From Marinobacter sp. C7 (lineage in GTDB: Bacteria > Pseudomonadota > Gammaproteobacteria > Pseudomonadales > Oleiphilaceae), in the NCBI RefSeq assembly GCF_022343555.1, contig NZ_JAKQZH010000001.1, positions 1,904,108 to 1,968,107 of the forward strand: DNA of 64,000 nt, in the 5' to 3' direction. The notes under the pieces are model-generated. The model searched no databases and had not been told where the DNA came from. It saw only the letters and a list, made by a program, of their open reading frames with translations. The translations under genes and the position numbers were made by a program. Shown piece by piece: positions 38,810 to 47,211 of this stretch; position 1 is the stretch's first letter, and every line of letters starts with the position of its first letter.

Positions 38810-39508
38810 ATGACAGTCAAAATCAGCAATCAGATCGTCGGCTACCGCGTAAAGAAAGCCGATACCGAAACACCGAGCGAGCACCAGGCGCCGGTGCAGG
38901 CGGAAACCAAGCCGGTCCAGATGAACGAGTACATCGAACGGCCGGATTTCCTGCTGGGCACCACCTACAAGATCAAGCCGCCGGTAGCCGAGCACGCGAT
39001 GTACATCACCATCAACGACATCCTGCTCAACGAGGGAACGGACCACGAAAGCCGCCAGCCGTACGAAGTGTTCATCAACTCCAAGTCGATGGAACACTTC
39101 CAGTGGGTTATCGCCCTCACCCGCGTTATCTCCGCGGTGTTCCGCAAAGGCGGTGACGTAACCTTCCTGGTGGAAGAGCTGCGCTCCGTGTACGACCCCA
39201 ACGGCGGCTACTTCAAGAAGGGCGGCGTGTTCATGCCGTCACTGGTCGCCGAAATCGGCGCCGTGATCGAGAAGCACCTGAAAGCCATCGGCCTGCTGGA
39301 AAGCGAGGAAATGAGCGAAACCACCAAGCGCATCCTCGCCGAAAAGCGCGCCGAGTTCGAAGCCAGCCAGAGCACGGCCACCAACGACGACACCAGCAAC
39401 GACTACCCCGCCAATGCCACCATGTGTGGCAAATGCAGCACCAAGGCGGTCATCGTGATGGACGGTTGCGCCACCTGCCTGGCTTGCGGCGATAGCAAGT
39501 GCGGTTGA
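38810..39508 (+). CDS. nrdJb: Class II ribonucleotide reductase small part, NrdJb
   Basis: This 232-residue protein carries the C-terminal portion of a class II reductase as a separate chain, as in Pseudomonas aeruginosa. It ends with cysteine pairs (MCGKCSTKAV, GCATCLACGDSKCG) that serve as the mobile redox or zinc-binding tail. The start MTVKISNQIVGYRVKK at 38810 is 28 nt after nrdJa; a longer frame overlaps nrdJa without family-like sequence. A strong terminator follows. Confidence 0.92.
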   Translation: MTVKISNQIVGYRVKKADTETPSEHQAPVQAETKPVQMNEYIERPDFLLGTTYKIKPPVAEHAMYITINDILLNEGTDHESRQPYEVFINSKSMEHFQWVIALTRVISAVFRKGGDVTFLVEELRSVYDPNGGYFKKGGVFMPSLVAEIGAVIEKHLKAIGLLESEEMSETTKRILAEKRAEFEASQSTATNDDTSNDYPANATMCGKCSTKAVIVMDGCATCLACGDSKCG

Positions 39509-39532
39509 GGCGGTAGCCTGATGAAGTGGCGG

Positions 39533-39566
39533 AAAGGCCCGGTGGTGAGAACTACCGGGCCTTTTT
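39533..39566 (+). terminator. Terminator after nrdJb
   Basis: AAAGGCCCGGT and ACCGGGCCTTT pair over 11 bp, with a few more pairs toward the loop, and the stem ends in a run of T. It lies 25 nt after the nrdJb stop. Confidence 0.9.
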
Positions 39567-39650
39567 GTTCTGGAATACGGGTTGCAGGGTCCAACGTGAG
39601 CACGGCGTTAAACTGGTCCTTCAGGTTCGCTCCCAACTTCAGGAAATGCC

Positions 39651-40352
39651 ATGATCGAGATTCACCAATTCGCACCAGCGTGGGGGATGAATATCAGCCC
39701 CTTCTGCCTCAAGGTCGAAATTTACTGTCGGTTGGCCGGGATTCCCTACCAGGCCCGGAGCACCCTCCCATTCAGGGGGCCGAGAGGCAAGCTTCCATTT
39801 ATTGTTGATCAGTCACAGCGGGTTCCCGACAGCGGCAACATCGTGACCTACCTGAAGGCGAACTACGGCGACCGGCTGGACGGACAGCTCTCGGATGCCC
39901 AATCCGCCCCTGGCCACATGCTGCGCCGGCTGTGTGAGGAAAGTCTGTATTTTGTCATCGTCTATTCCCGTTGGATAGACGACCGGTACTGGCCCCAGAC
40001 CAGGGACGCTTTTTTCAACATGGTGCCATCAGGCGCTCGCCAGCCGGTAGCGGGCATGGTCCGACGAGCCATCCGACGAGGCCTTACCGGGCAGGGTTAC
40101 GGTCGACATCCGTTGGCGGAGGTGTATGCTGCCGGAATTGCGGACCTTGCCGCAATTGCCTGGCAGCTGGACAAGCACAGCTATGCAGTGGGTGAATGTG
40201 TGACCTCGTTTGATGCAACGCTGTATGCATTCCTGTTCAATATCCTTAGGGTACCGCTGGAAACGCCCCTCAAGCAGGCCGCCTCGAAGCATGCGTCGAT
40301 TATTGCGTACCTGGAGCGCATGGATGAGTTGCTCAAGGAAAAATCTGCCTGA
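39651..40352 (+). CDS. Glutathione S-transferase family protein
   Basis: The 233-residue protein has an N-terminal thioredoxin-like half (IEIHQFAPAWGMNISPFCLK, then GKLPFIVDQSQRVPDSGNIVTYL, the glutathione-contacting D-S pair) and an all-helical C-terminal half with SFDATLYAFLFNILRVP. The pattern is closest to the metaxin/FAX-like GST subgroup. Substrate unknown. It stands alone after the nrdJ terminator. Confidence 0.82.
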   Translation: MIEIHQFAPAWGMNISPFCLKVEIYCRLAGIPYQARSTLPFRGPRGKLPFIVDQSQRVPDSGNIVTYLKANYGDRLDGQLSDAQSAPGHMLRRLCEESLYFVIVYSRWIDDRYWPQTRDAFFNMVPSGARQPVAGMVRRAIRRGLTGQGYGRHPLAEVYAAGIADLAAIAWQLDKHSYAVGECVTSFDATLYAFLFNILRVPLETPLKQAASKHASIIAYLERMDELLKEKSA

Positions 40353-40479
40353 GGCCGTGTACACCACTCCGTATACATGGAGCCTGATAACAGAAGATCA
40401 CACCCATAAAACGCATCGCGAGCTGCTTTACCCGGAGAGTTTTTCACTGTTTCGAGGCTCCAAAATTGCCCGCACGTCC

Positions 40480-40803
40480 TTATAGAATTTTTATCAGAAC
40501 GCCCTCGATGTCGCCGCTGTTTTCCGGGCGGACTAGCCGCGCCATTTCTTTGCCATCCTTCAGAAAAATCAGAGTCGGCCAGAGCTTAACGCCAAATGTA
40601 CGCCCCAACCTCCGGCCTTTGCCATCTTCAACTTTCACATGCGGAACGTCTGGGTAATTGTCCATGGCCGCCTTGATATATGCCTGTGCACCTCGGCAGA
40701 ACCCGCACCAGTTGGTACCGAATTCGATCACCATCGGACCCGTGGTCTGGTCCAGCTCATCACGACTGAGCGTTTGAGGTGTATATCGGCTCGTATAGGA
40801 CAT
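40480..40803 (-). CDS. Thioredoxin-like protein
   Basis: The 107-residue protein has the thioredoxin fold with active site NWCGFCRGA (CxxC with Gly-Phe instead of Gly-Pro), the cis-proline in LWPTLIFLKDG, and no signal peptide, so it works in the cytoplasm. The GF dipeptide should shift the redox potential from that of TrxA. The start at 40803 is set by GAGGA 7 nt upstream. It is divergent from the DksA-like gene. Confidence 0.88.
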   Translation of the reverse strand: MSYTSRYTPQTLSRDELDQTTGPMVIEFGTNWCGFCRGAQAYIKAAMDNYPDVPHVKVEDGKGRRLGRTFGVKLWPTLIFLKDGKEMARLVRPENSGDIEGVLIKIL

Positions 40804-40897
40804 GGCGGTTCCTCGGTGGGTAATGGACAATCTTTAAGCGCCCGTGTTCGAATGATACCGTTTGGTGGTTTCAGTCATCCAGACTCCGGAGGGGCTC

Positions 40898-41164
40898 ATG
40901 GCAGGTGGATGGTCACGTGATGGTGCGGTTCAGGAACAGATCGACGCAAGCGTTGAAGACGAAATTCAGCGCGCACGCAGCCAGTTAGCCGGCGGCGAGA
41001 GCGCTACGGAATGCGATGAGTGTGGCGCGCTGATTCCGGAGGCCCGGCGCAAGGCCATTCCCGGTGTTCGGTTGTGCATCGACTGCCAGTCGGCCCATGA
41101 GAAGCAGCAAACCCAGTCTGGCAGCATCAATCGTAGAGGCAGTAAGGACAGCCAGCTTCGATAG
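40898..41164 (+). CDS. DksA/TraR-type C4 zinc finger protein
   Basis: This 88-residue protein has a short N-terminal helix region and a C4 zinc finger, CDECG with a partner CIDC 20 residues on, as in DksA, TraR and YbiI-type proteins. These bind the RNA polymerase secondary channel; the short form lacks the long coiled coil. The start MAGGWSRDGAVQEQID at 40898 follows GGAGG by 5-6 nt, an unusually strong site. The gene is followed by about 155 bp without a feature. Confidence 0.85.
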   Translation: MAGGWSRDGAVQEQIDASVEDEIQRARSQLAGGESATECDECGALIPEARRKAIPGVRLCIDCQSAHEKQQTQSGSINRRGSKDSQLR

Positions 41165-41320
41165 CCTGTTGGTTTCGCCATTCATCAGGCTCCCCCCAAG
41201 GCAACCGGAATCACAGCCCCGGAGGTGCGCGGAAAGGCCTTTGGCATTAAGCTACTGAAACAACTTGTATTTGCACTTATCCCAAAACGGGCCTTGTTCC
41301 CCTGTTAATCGGAATAACCC

Positions 41321-41752
41321 ATGAACGGCGAATGCCTCTGCTCAGAAGTCCAATTCGAGATCCAGGGCGATCTCCCCAACCTCTACCAATGCCACTGTTC
41401 CCTCTGCCGCAAGGCCACCGGATCTGCCGCCAACGCTGCCACCTTCGTCCATCAGCAGAACTTCCGCTGGCTCTCAGGCGAGGACAGGATCACCTCGTTC
41501 CAGAAACCAACCGGTTATCGCAGTGATTTCTGCTCCGTATGTGGCAGCCCGGTGCCCAATCAGCTGAGAGGCACCGAACTGGTCTGGGTACCTGCTGGTT
41601 TGTTGGAGGCTTTCGAAGCGGAGGTGAATGTACACCTTCATCTTGGTTCGTCGGCATCCTGGGAGCGGGATTCCATTGACTGCCTGCGTCTTGAGGCGGG
41701 GCCGGAAAGTCTCGATGCCCTCAAGCAAGCGCTCCACAGCACGGAAGCCTGA
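41321..41752 (+). CDS. GFA/CENP-V family zinc protein
   Basis: The 143-residue protein has the cysteine pattern of the glutathione-dependent formaldehyde-activating (GFA) family: CLCSEV, CHCSLCRKATG and FCSVCGSP, all zinc ligands. Family members can promote the addition of glutathione to formaldehyde, but most are uncharacterised. The short 7-nt gap to the next gene suggests cotranscription. Confidence 0.87.
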   Translation: MNGECLCSEVQFEIQGDLPNLYQCHCSLCRKATGSAANAATFVHQQNFRWLSGEDRITSFQKPTGYRSDFCSVCGSPVPNQLRGTELVWVPAGLLEAFEAEVNVHLHLGSSASWERDSIDCLRLEAGPESLDALKQALHSTEA

Positions 41753-41759
41753 GAATCTC

Positions 41760-42128
41760 ATGAAACGGATTGGGCTTTTTTGTCTGTTGATCTCCTGTAT
41801 TGCTACAGCATCAGCTGAACCCGAGTTTCACCTTTGTTCGGGCTACGTTCAGCGTTCGGCAACCGGGGAACAGAGCGAAAATGGCTGGCCGGTTTTCATC
41901 CAGCTGACCGAGCGCGGTGCGAACAGCTTCAAGGAGTTCACCGAGGCAAACGTGGGCAGTCCTGTCCGCATCGTGGTTGCCGACCGTGAGTTCACCAGGG
42001 CAACACTGTGGACGCCAATTCCCGGCGGAAGGTTGCATGGCTCGTTCCCTTCGGAGGCCGCTGCAACTGAATGGCAGAGACTGCTGGAAGGCGGTTTGCC
42101 ACCAGCTCCGTGCGGCGCGGAAAAGTGA
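41760..42128 (+). CDS. Exported stand-alone SecD P1-head-like domain protein
   Basis: The 122-residue product has a Sec signal (MKRIGLFCLLISCIATASA) and one domain. Its sequence VFIQLTERGANSFKEFTEAN, then NVGSPVRIVVADREF, TPIPGGRLHGSF and LEGGLPPAPC follows the P1 head subdomain of SecD (LT..GA..F...T..NVG..., I.GG...I.G.F, L..GALPAP). SecD itself is complete elsewhere in the window. Two cysteines remain after signal cleavage and could form a disulfide. Function unknown. Confidence 0.72.
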   Translation: MKRIGLFCLLISCIATASAEPEFHLCSGYVQRSATGEQSENGWPVFIQLTERGANSFKEFTEANVGSPVRIVVADREFTRATLWTPIPGGRLHGSFPSEAAATEWQRLLEGGLPPAPCGAEK

Positions 42129-42213
42129 AACAAGCCTGACTCGGCGGAAACCGGCCAGTAGACTGATGCTTTAACCGGTTGAATGCTGCCCCCCATCAAC
42201 AGGAGCCCATCCA

Positions 42214-42546
42214 GTGCCTGAACTGAAAACCCTCGGTCTGTTTCTTGTAACCGCCCTCGCGGAGATCGTCGGCTGCTACCTGCCTTATCTCTGGCTTCGC
42301 GAAGGCAAAAGCGTCTGGCTGCTGGTGCCCGGCGCCCTCAGCCTCGCCCTATTCGCCTGGCTATTGTCATTGCATCCGACGGCAGCTGGCCGGGTGTATG
42401 CGGCTTATGGTGGGGTGTACGTTTTCATGGCGATACTGTGGCTCTGGGCAGTTGACGGTATCCGTCCCACCGCGTGGGACATCCTGGGCTCGGCCGTCGC
42501 CCTGCTGGGGATGGCGATCATTATGTTTGCGCCGAGGAGCAGCTAA
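42214..42546 (+). CDS. YnfA family (UPF0060) small membrane protein
   Basis: The 110-residue protein has four membrane helices and the family motifs [17 protein letters not shown] and [17 protein letters not shown]. YnfA relates to small multidrug resistance transporters; function is little known. Start is GTG at 42214 with AGGAG 8 nt upstream. Confidence 0.9.
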   Translation: MPELKTLGLFLVTALAEIVGCYLPYLWLREGKSVWLLVPGALSLALFAWLLSLHPTAAGRVYAAYGGVYVFMAILWLWAVDGIRPTAWDILGSAVALLGMAIIMFAPRSS

Positions 42547-42638
42547 ACTGGTTCACACCTGAAATAAATCCTGCTGTCGATTTTGCAGTGCCCCATGCGA
42601 CTACTGGGTGCAAGACCGCAAACCAGGAGGATGAACTC

Positions 42639-43307
42639 ATGCGAAAAGTGATTGTTGGCGCCATGGTGTCGCTGGACGGTGTAATGCAGGCGCCCGGTGG
42701 CCCTGAAGAAGATCCCACTGGGGGATTCGGCTACGGCGGCTGGGTGGCCCCGATGGTGGATGAGGTGTTTGGCGAAGAGATTGACCGTATGTTCGGCCAG
42801 CCCTTCGACCTTTTACTCGGACGCAAGACCTACGAGATTTTCGCCGCCCACTGGCCCTATGCCGAGGACGGACCAGACGATTCGATCGCCAAGACCTTCA
42901 ACTCCATCAACAAGTACGTTGCCACCCGGAAGGGACTGGATCTGACCTGGCAGGGCTCGGTGGCGCTCAATGACGCGGCAGCCGATGTTGCGCGGCTGAA
43001 GCTGGAGGATGGCCCCGCGCTGGTTACCCAAGGAAGTTCGGATCTGCTCCAGACGCTGTTCGAGAACGACCTGGTCGATCAGGTCAACGTCTTCACCTTC
43101 CCGATTGTGCTTGGCCGCGGCAAGAAGCTGTTTGGCAATGGCACCAAACCAGCCGCGTTCAAGCTGGCCGCGAGCAGGATTTCACCCAGCGGCATCGTCA
43201 TCGGGCGCTATGTACGTGACGGCAAGGTGGCAACCGGTGACTTTGCCATGGACCCACCTACTCCGGCGGAAATCGCACGCCGCAAAAAGCTACGCCAGGA
43301 GGGCTAA
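42639..43307 (+). CDS. Dihydrofolate reductase/RibD C-terminal family protein
   Basis: The 222-residue protein has the RibD-C/DHFR-like fold: VGAMVSLDGVMQAPGGPEED, LLLGRKTYEIFAAHWP, and ALVTQGSSDLLQTLFENDLVDQVNVFTFPIVLGRGKKLF. These proteins are NADPH-dependent reductases of uncertain substrate, common as paralogous sets. AGGAGG 8 nt before the ATG sets the start. The gene ends 4 nt before the VOC gene, so they are coupled. Confidence 0.87.
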   Translation: MRKVIVGAMVSLDGVMQAPGGPEEDPTGGFGYGGWVAPMVDEVFGEEIDRMFGQPFDLLLGRKTYEIFAAHWPYAEDGPDDSIAKTFNSINKYVATRKGLDLTWQGSVALNDAAADVARLKLEDGPALVTQGSSDLLQTLFENDLVDQVNVFTFPIVLGRGKKLFGNGTKPAAFKLAASRISPSGIVIGRYVRDGKVATGDFAMDPPTPAEIARRKKLRQEG

Positions 43308-43311
43308 CGAG

Positions 43312-43797
43312 ATGGAACACGCGAAGAACACCATTTGTCTCTGGTTCGACGGCGGCGCCGAAGAGGCGGCCCGCTTTTACGCCGATACCTTCCCGGATTC
43401 ATCGGTGGGTCGGATTCTCCGCGCGCCGGGTGACTTTCCATCCGGCAAGAAGGACGATGTCCTGACCGTGCAGTTCACGGTCCTGGGCATCCCCTGCCTC
43501 GGGCTCAACGGCGGCCCCGCCTTCACCCACGACGAAGCCTTCTCCTTCCAGGTGGCCACCTACGACCAGGAGGAGACCGATCGCTATTGGGATGCAATTG
43601 TGGGCAATGGCGGCGAAGAAAGCGCTTGCGGTTGGTGCCGGGACAAATGGGGCATCTCGTGGCAGATTACACCAGTGGCCTTGACCGAGGCCATTGCCGA
43701 CCCGGATCCCGCTGCCGCCAGCCGGGCATTCGAGGCGATGATGGAAATGGGCAAGATCGATATTGCGGCCATTGAGGCGGCGCGACGGGGGGAATGA
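43312..43797 (+). CDS. VOC/PhnB-like metalloenzyme-fold protein
   Basis: The 161-residue protein begins MEHAKNTICLWFDGGAEEAARFYADTF, the mark of the PhnB-like branch of the vicinal-oxygen-chelate superfamily. It has FQVATYDQEETDRYWDAIVGNGG and the late CGWCRDKWGISWQITP segment. No specific activity can be assigned. It follows the RibD-like gene directly; AGGAGG lies 9 nt upstream. Confidence 0.85.
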   Translation: MEHAKNTICLWFDGGAEEAARFYADTFPDSSVGRILRAPGDFPSGKKDDVLTVQFTVLGIPCLGLNGGPAFTHDEAFSFQVATYDQEETDRYWDAIVGNGGEESACGWCRDKWGISWQITPVALTEAIADPDPAAASRAFEAMMEMGKIDIAAIEAARRGE

Positions 43798-43849
43798 GAG
43801 ACGTCAGGCCAAAGCCAACGTACCGCTCGGGCCACAAATTTCTCAGCCA

Positions 43850-43876
43850 TGTCACAAAAGCCGAAGCCATTTCGTC
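43850..43876 (+). promoter_or_regulatory. ECF41-type sigma factor promoter
   Basis: TGTCACA (43850-43856), exactly 16 nt, then CGTC (43873-43876) is a perfect match to the known ECF41 promoter TGTCACA-N16-CGTC. It is 54 nt upstream of the carboxymuconolactone decarboxylase-like gene whose partner gene encodes the ECF41 factor, so the pair is probably autoregulated. Confidence 0.85.
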
Positions 43877-43929
43877 TACCTCTGTAGAACCCCATCAAGA
43901 TGATCCATCCACTGCAGAGGAACCAGAAA

Positions 43930-44409
43930 ATGGAGAAACGCCTGAATGCTTACAAAGCCAACCCGGAAGCCATCGCGGCCATGTCCAGGCTGGACGATCA
44001 TGTGCGCCGTTGTGGGCTGGAACAAAGCCTCATCGAGCTCGTAGTCACTCGAGCCTCCCAGATTAACGGCTGCGCCTACTGCCTCCACAAGCACACCAGT
44101 GAGGCACGTGCAGCTGGTGAGAGAGAGGTACGGCTCTATCTTCTGTCTGCATGGCGTGAATCGGCCCTTTATACACCCCGGGAAAAAGCGGCGCTGGCCT
44201 GGACCGAAGCATTGACGAAGCTCCCGGAGACTGGGGCCCCCACCCGGGACTACGAGCTGGGACTTGCCCACTTCTCCGAGAAGGAGTTTGTGGATCTGAC
44301 ACTCTTGATCGGCGTCATCAATGCCTGGAACCGGATCGGTGTGGGTTTCAGAAACGTTCATCCGAATGATGAGGCGTTGAGCGAAACATGGGAAATACCG
44401 GAACTGTGA
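43930..44409 (+). CDS. Carboxymuconolactone decarboxylase family (AhpD-like) protein
   Basis: The 159-residue protein has the AhpD core: VVTRASQINGCAYCLHKHT with a CxxC plus His catalytic motif. Such proteins are peroxidase or decarboxylase-like; the CxxC suggests a redox reaction. In many bacteria a gene of this type (COE group) is the target of an adjacent ECF41 sigma factor, and here the sigma gene overlaps its end. AGAGGA 8 nt upstream sets the start at 43930 rather than 43900. Confidence 0.9.
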   Translation: MEKRLNAYKANPEAIAAMSRLDDHVRRCGLEQSLIELVVTRASQINGCAYCLHKHTSEARAAGEREVRLYLLSAWRESALYTPREKAALAWTEALTKLPETGAPTRDYELGLAHFSEKEFVDLTLLIGVINAWNRIGVGFRNVHPNDEALSETWEIPEL

Positions 44410-45350
44410 CTGACCTTGCCATGACGGAGCGCAGTGCCCGCCAGTTCAATTACTGGCGTCGTTATCTGACCGGAGTTGCTTACCGCATGCTGGGCTCGGT
44501 AACCGAGGCAGAGGATGTGGTACAGGATGCATACCTGCGTTGGCATGGCTCCGATTGCTCGTCGGTGACTGACGTTCGGGCGTACCTGACCACAATCATC
44601 AGTCGGCTGTGCCTAGACCGCCTGAAGGCCGTTCACAGGCAAAGGGAGATCTATGTCGGTCCCTGGTTACCGGAGCCTCTGGTGGAGTCACTGGAGGCTC
44701 CGGTTGGCGCCGAGGCTCTGGCCAATGATGTCACTTTTGCGTTGATGCTGGCGCTGGAGCGGTTGTCGCCTCTGGAGCGCGCTGCGTTCCTGCTGCATGA
44801 TGTCTTCGGGATTGATTTCGGGCAGATCGCGCTTAGCCTCGATCGCAACGAAGCAAGTTGCCGACAGCTTGCCAGTAGGGCCCGAAAGAAAGTGCAGGCT
44901 GCCTGCCCGAGGTACCCGGTAACGCCCCATCAGCACAATCAGTTGACCGAACGATTCTTCAGCGCGGCCCGCAGCGGCGATGTCACGGAACTGAAGGCCC
45001 TGCTGAGTGAACATGCCACACTTCATACCGACGGTGGTGGCAAGAGAATTGCCGCGCGGCGTGTGATCTTCGGGGCCGACAAGATCTGTCGATTTTTCAG
45101 GGGGCTGGCTCGGAAGCCGTCTTCATCCGGCCCACATTGGGTTAAACCGGTTAGCGTGAATGGTCTGCCTGGCTGGTTAACCATCGAGCGGGATGGACTG
45201 CCCCAGGTAACGACGGTTGAGATCGCGGGGGACCGTATCGAAGGTCTTTATGTGGTTCGCAACCCGGACAAGTTGCACCATCTGGTGGACCAACTGCCTG
45301 AGCAATTTATGGAAGACGGCATATCTGTGGAGACATCTTTCAATGAGTGA
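44388..45350 (+). CDS. ECF41-type RNA polymerase sigma factor with SnoaL-like C-terminus
   Basis: The 320-residue protein has sigma region 2 (LTGVAYRMLGSVTEAEDVVQD), region 4 (LERLSPLERAAFLLHDVFG, helix-turn-helix near IALSLDRNEASCRQL) and an extension of about 120 residues with a SnoaL-like fold, the layout of ECF41/SigJ factors, which need no anti-sigma because the extension regulates activity. A WLPEPL motif follows region 2 as usual. The ATG at 44388 lies inside the upstream gene; a GTG at 44406 that overlaps its stop (GTGA) and an ATG at 44421 are alternatives. The stop overlaps the next start by 8 nt. Confidence 0.92.
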   Translation: MGNTGTVTDLAMTERSARQFNYWRRYLTGVAYRMLGSVTEAEDVVQDAYLRWHGSDCSSVTDVRAYLTTIISRLCLDRLKAVHRQREIYVGPWLPEPLVESLEAPVGAEALANDVTFALMLALERLSPLERAAFLLHDVFGIDFGQIALSLDRNEASCRQLASRARKKVQAACPRYPVTPHQHNQLTERFFSAARSGDVTELKALLSEHATLHTDGGGKRIAARRVIFGADKICRFFRGLARKPSSSGPHWVKPVSVNGLPGWLTIERDGLPQVTTVEIAGDRIEGLYVVRNPDKLHHLVDQLPEQFMEDGISVETSFNE

Positions 45351-45756
45351 GTTACTGGAGTTTGGAAGGAGGATACTGGAGAACCAGCCATTCAGCGCCC
45401 TGCTCGGCACCGAGCTGGAAGTCTTTGAGCCTGGGACCGCCGTTCTTTCACTCGCAATCCGGCCGGAGTTGAAACAACAGCACGGCTTTGTTCATGGGGG
45501 CGTTGTCAGTTACCTGGCTGACAATGCATTGACCTATGCCGGCGGCTCGGTCCTGGGCGATTCGGTCACCTCCGAATACAAGATCAATTACCTCCGCCCG
45601 GCGATTGGGGACAAACTGGTCGCCAAAGCCACGGTTCTTTCGTCGGGAAGAAACCAGGCAGTCTGCCAGTGCACCGTAATTGCAACGGGAGAGGCCGGTG
45701 AACGCACCGTTGCGCTGGCCCAGGGCACCATCAACAAGATTGATCCCAAAAACTGA
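45343..45756 (+). CDS. PaaI family hotdog thioesterase
   Basis: The 137-residue protein has the hotdog thioesterase motif HGFVHGGVVSYLADNALTYAGG, the catalytic region of PaaI/YbgC-type acyl-CoA thioesterases. Substrate unknown. It starts 8 nt before the ECF41 stop codon, so it is probably cotranscribed and translationally coupled with the sigma gene. Confidence 0.87.
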   Translation: MSELLEFGRRILENQPFSALLGTELEVFEPGTAVLSLAIRPELKQQHGFVHGGVVSYLADNALTYAGGSVLGDSVTSEYKINYLRPAIGDKLVAKATVLSSGRNQAVCQCTVIATGEAGERTVALAQGTINKIDPKN

Positions 45757-45811
45757 GAATTCCCATCCGGGGAACCGCGTCATCCATGAACGCAAACGCC
45801 ACGAGGACACC

Positions 45812-46129
45812 ATGACGGACATCGCAGACACTCCTGCCCCTCCCTACTACGCCGTGATCTTCAGCAGCCATCGCACGGAAGGAAACAATGGCTATGCGGA
45901 AATGGCGGAGCGCATGGCCCAGTTGGCCTCGCGGCAACCTGGCTATCTGGGCATGGAATCCGCCCGGGAAGGTCTGGGCATTACGGTTTCCTACTGGGAA
46001 AGCCTGGAGGCCATCCGCAACTGGAAAAAGAATGCAGAACATCAGGAGGCCCAGCGATTGGGCCACCAGGTATGGTACTCCAGCTTTCGTGTGCGGGTGG
46101 CAAAGGTAGAGCGGGAATATGGTATCTGA
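45812..46129 (+). CDS. Antibiotic biosynthesis monooxygenase (ABM) domain protein
   Basis: This 105-residue protein has the ferredoxin-like dimeric alpha/beta-barrel pattern of ABM proteins: YYAVIFSSHRTEG, MAQLASRQPGYLGMES, ITVSYWESLEAIRNWKKN. The group includes small cofactor-free oxygenases and stress proteins, so the label is structural. AGGA precedes the ATG at 45812. It may belong to the ECF41 unit (55 nt after the thioesterase). Confidence 0.85.
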   Translation: MTDIADTPAPPYYAVIFSSHRTEGNNGYAEMAERMAQLASRQPGYLGMESAREGLGITVSYWESLEAIRNWKKNAEHQEAQRLGHQVWYSSFRVRVAKVEREYGI

Positions 46130-46248
46130 CGATGGATAAAACTTGAGCGTTGAAGCGGCAGCGTGAGTCAACTCGTACTATTTTCTAGTGAGTGACCAGC
46201 GGAATGATTTCTGCCTGGTCCCCCAATAACGCAGGGAGCTCACGCTTT

Positions 46249-46488
46249 ATGACTAATCTACCCGATGTCGGAGAGAGAATCTGTGCCGGCGAATCCGCCT
46301 GCATTGAAAATACCCATACCGCCAAACTTTCAATAAGCCTGTTCTGTGGCGACGCTTGCCGTGTGGATCTTGATCTGGGGCCAGGCCAGGTTCTGGAGTT
46401 CACCGCCGGTAATTCAGATGCGAAGGTAGTGCTGCACCATGGTGATCCTGCTAACCTGCTGATCATCAAGCCGGAATCTGCATCCTGA
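46249..46488 (+). CDS. Small hypothetical protein
   Basis: The 79-residue reading frame (MTNLPDVGERICAGESACIE...) follows GGGAG by 10 nt and ends 17 nt before the racemase gene on the same strand. The predicted product is beta-rich with three cysteines and a C-terminal ANLLIIKPE strand. I recognise no family. A longer frame from 46192 exists without a ribosome binding site. Confidence 0.5.
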   Translation: MTNLPDVGERICAGESACIENTHTAKLSISLFCGDACRVDLDLGPGQVLEFTAGNSDAKVVLHHGDPANLLIIKPESAS

Positions 46489-46505
46489 ATACAAAGCAAC
46501 CAAAT

Positions 46506-47198
46506 ATGAAAACCATTGGCCTTCTCGGCGGAATGAGCTGGGAATCAACCCAGACTTACTATCGGCTGCTCAATGAGGGCGTGAAAGCGCGCCTGGGCGG
46601 ACTGCATTCTGCAAAACTTATTCTCTACAGCGTCGATTTTGCCGAGATCGAGGCACTCCAGCACCAGGGCAATTGGCCCGGGACGGCGAGCATTCTGTCC
46701 CGGGCCGCTCGCTCGCTTGAAGATGCCGGGGCGGATTTTCTGGTTATCGGCACCAACACCATGCACAAGGTGGCACCCGAAATCGAACAGGCTATCCGGA
46801 TTCCACTGCTTCATATTGCCGATGCAACGGCCGGCGTTCTGAAGCGGGATGGTGTTTCCAGTGTTGGACTGCTGGGGACACGGTTTACCATGGAGCAGGA
46901 CTTTTACCGGGAGCGCCTTGAGAACGCTGGCATCCGGGTAATCGTTCCCAATGTGCCGGAGCGCGAACTCATTCACAGGGTCATCTATGAGGAATTGTGC
47001 CAGGGCTCCATCAACCAGGCCTCAAAACAGGCTTACCTGGAGATCGTCACTACCCTGGCCGGCCGCGGCGCCGACGCGGTCATCCTCGGCTGCACCGAGA
47101 TCGGGCTGCTGATCCAGCAGACGGACACGCCGGTTGCCCTCTATGACACCACGGAAATCCACGCTGCTCAGGCCGTTGAGAAGGCGCTTGATACTTGA
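46506..47198 (+). CDS. Aspartate/glutamate racemase family protein (YgeA-like)
   Basis: The 230-residue protein starts KTIGLLGGMSWESTQTYYRL and is close to E. coli YgeA. The second catalytic cysteine is in GCTEIGLL (Cys196). The first position is Thr83 in GTNTMHK, with Gly before it, not Cys. As I recall, the E. coli enzyme of this type has the same Thr/Cys pairing and is specific for L-Asp and L-Glu. It is 13 nt upstream of the SGNH hydrolase gene. Confidence 0.87.
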   Translation: MKTIGLLGGMSWESTQTYYRLLNEGVKARLGGLHSAKLILYSVDFAEIEALQHQGNWPGTASILSRAARSLEDAGADFLVIGTNTMHKVAPEIEQAIRIPLLHIADATAGVLKRDGVSSVGLLGTRFTMEQDFYRERLENAGIRVIVPNVPERELIHRVIYEELCQGSINQASKQAYLEIVTTLAGRGADAVILGCTEIGLLIQQTDTPVALYDTTEIHAAQAVEKALDT

Positions 47199-47211
47199 TT
47201 GAGGTTTAACC

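Noticed and set aside
46506..47198. Inactive racemase because the first catalytic cysteine is missing
   Set aside because: Position 83 is Thr, which as I recall is the same in the active E. coli L-Asp/Glu-specific enzyme, so loss of function is not implied.
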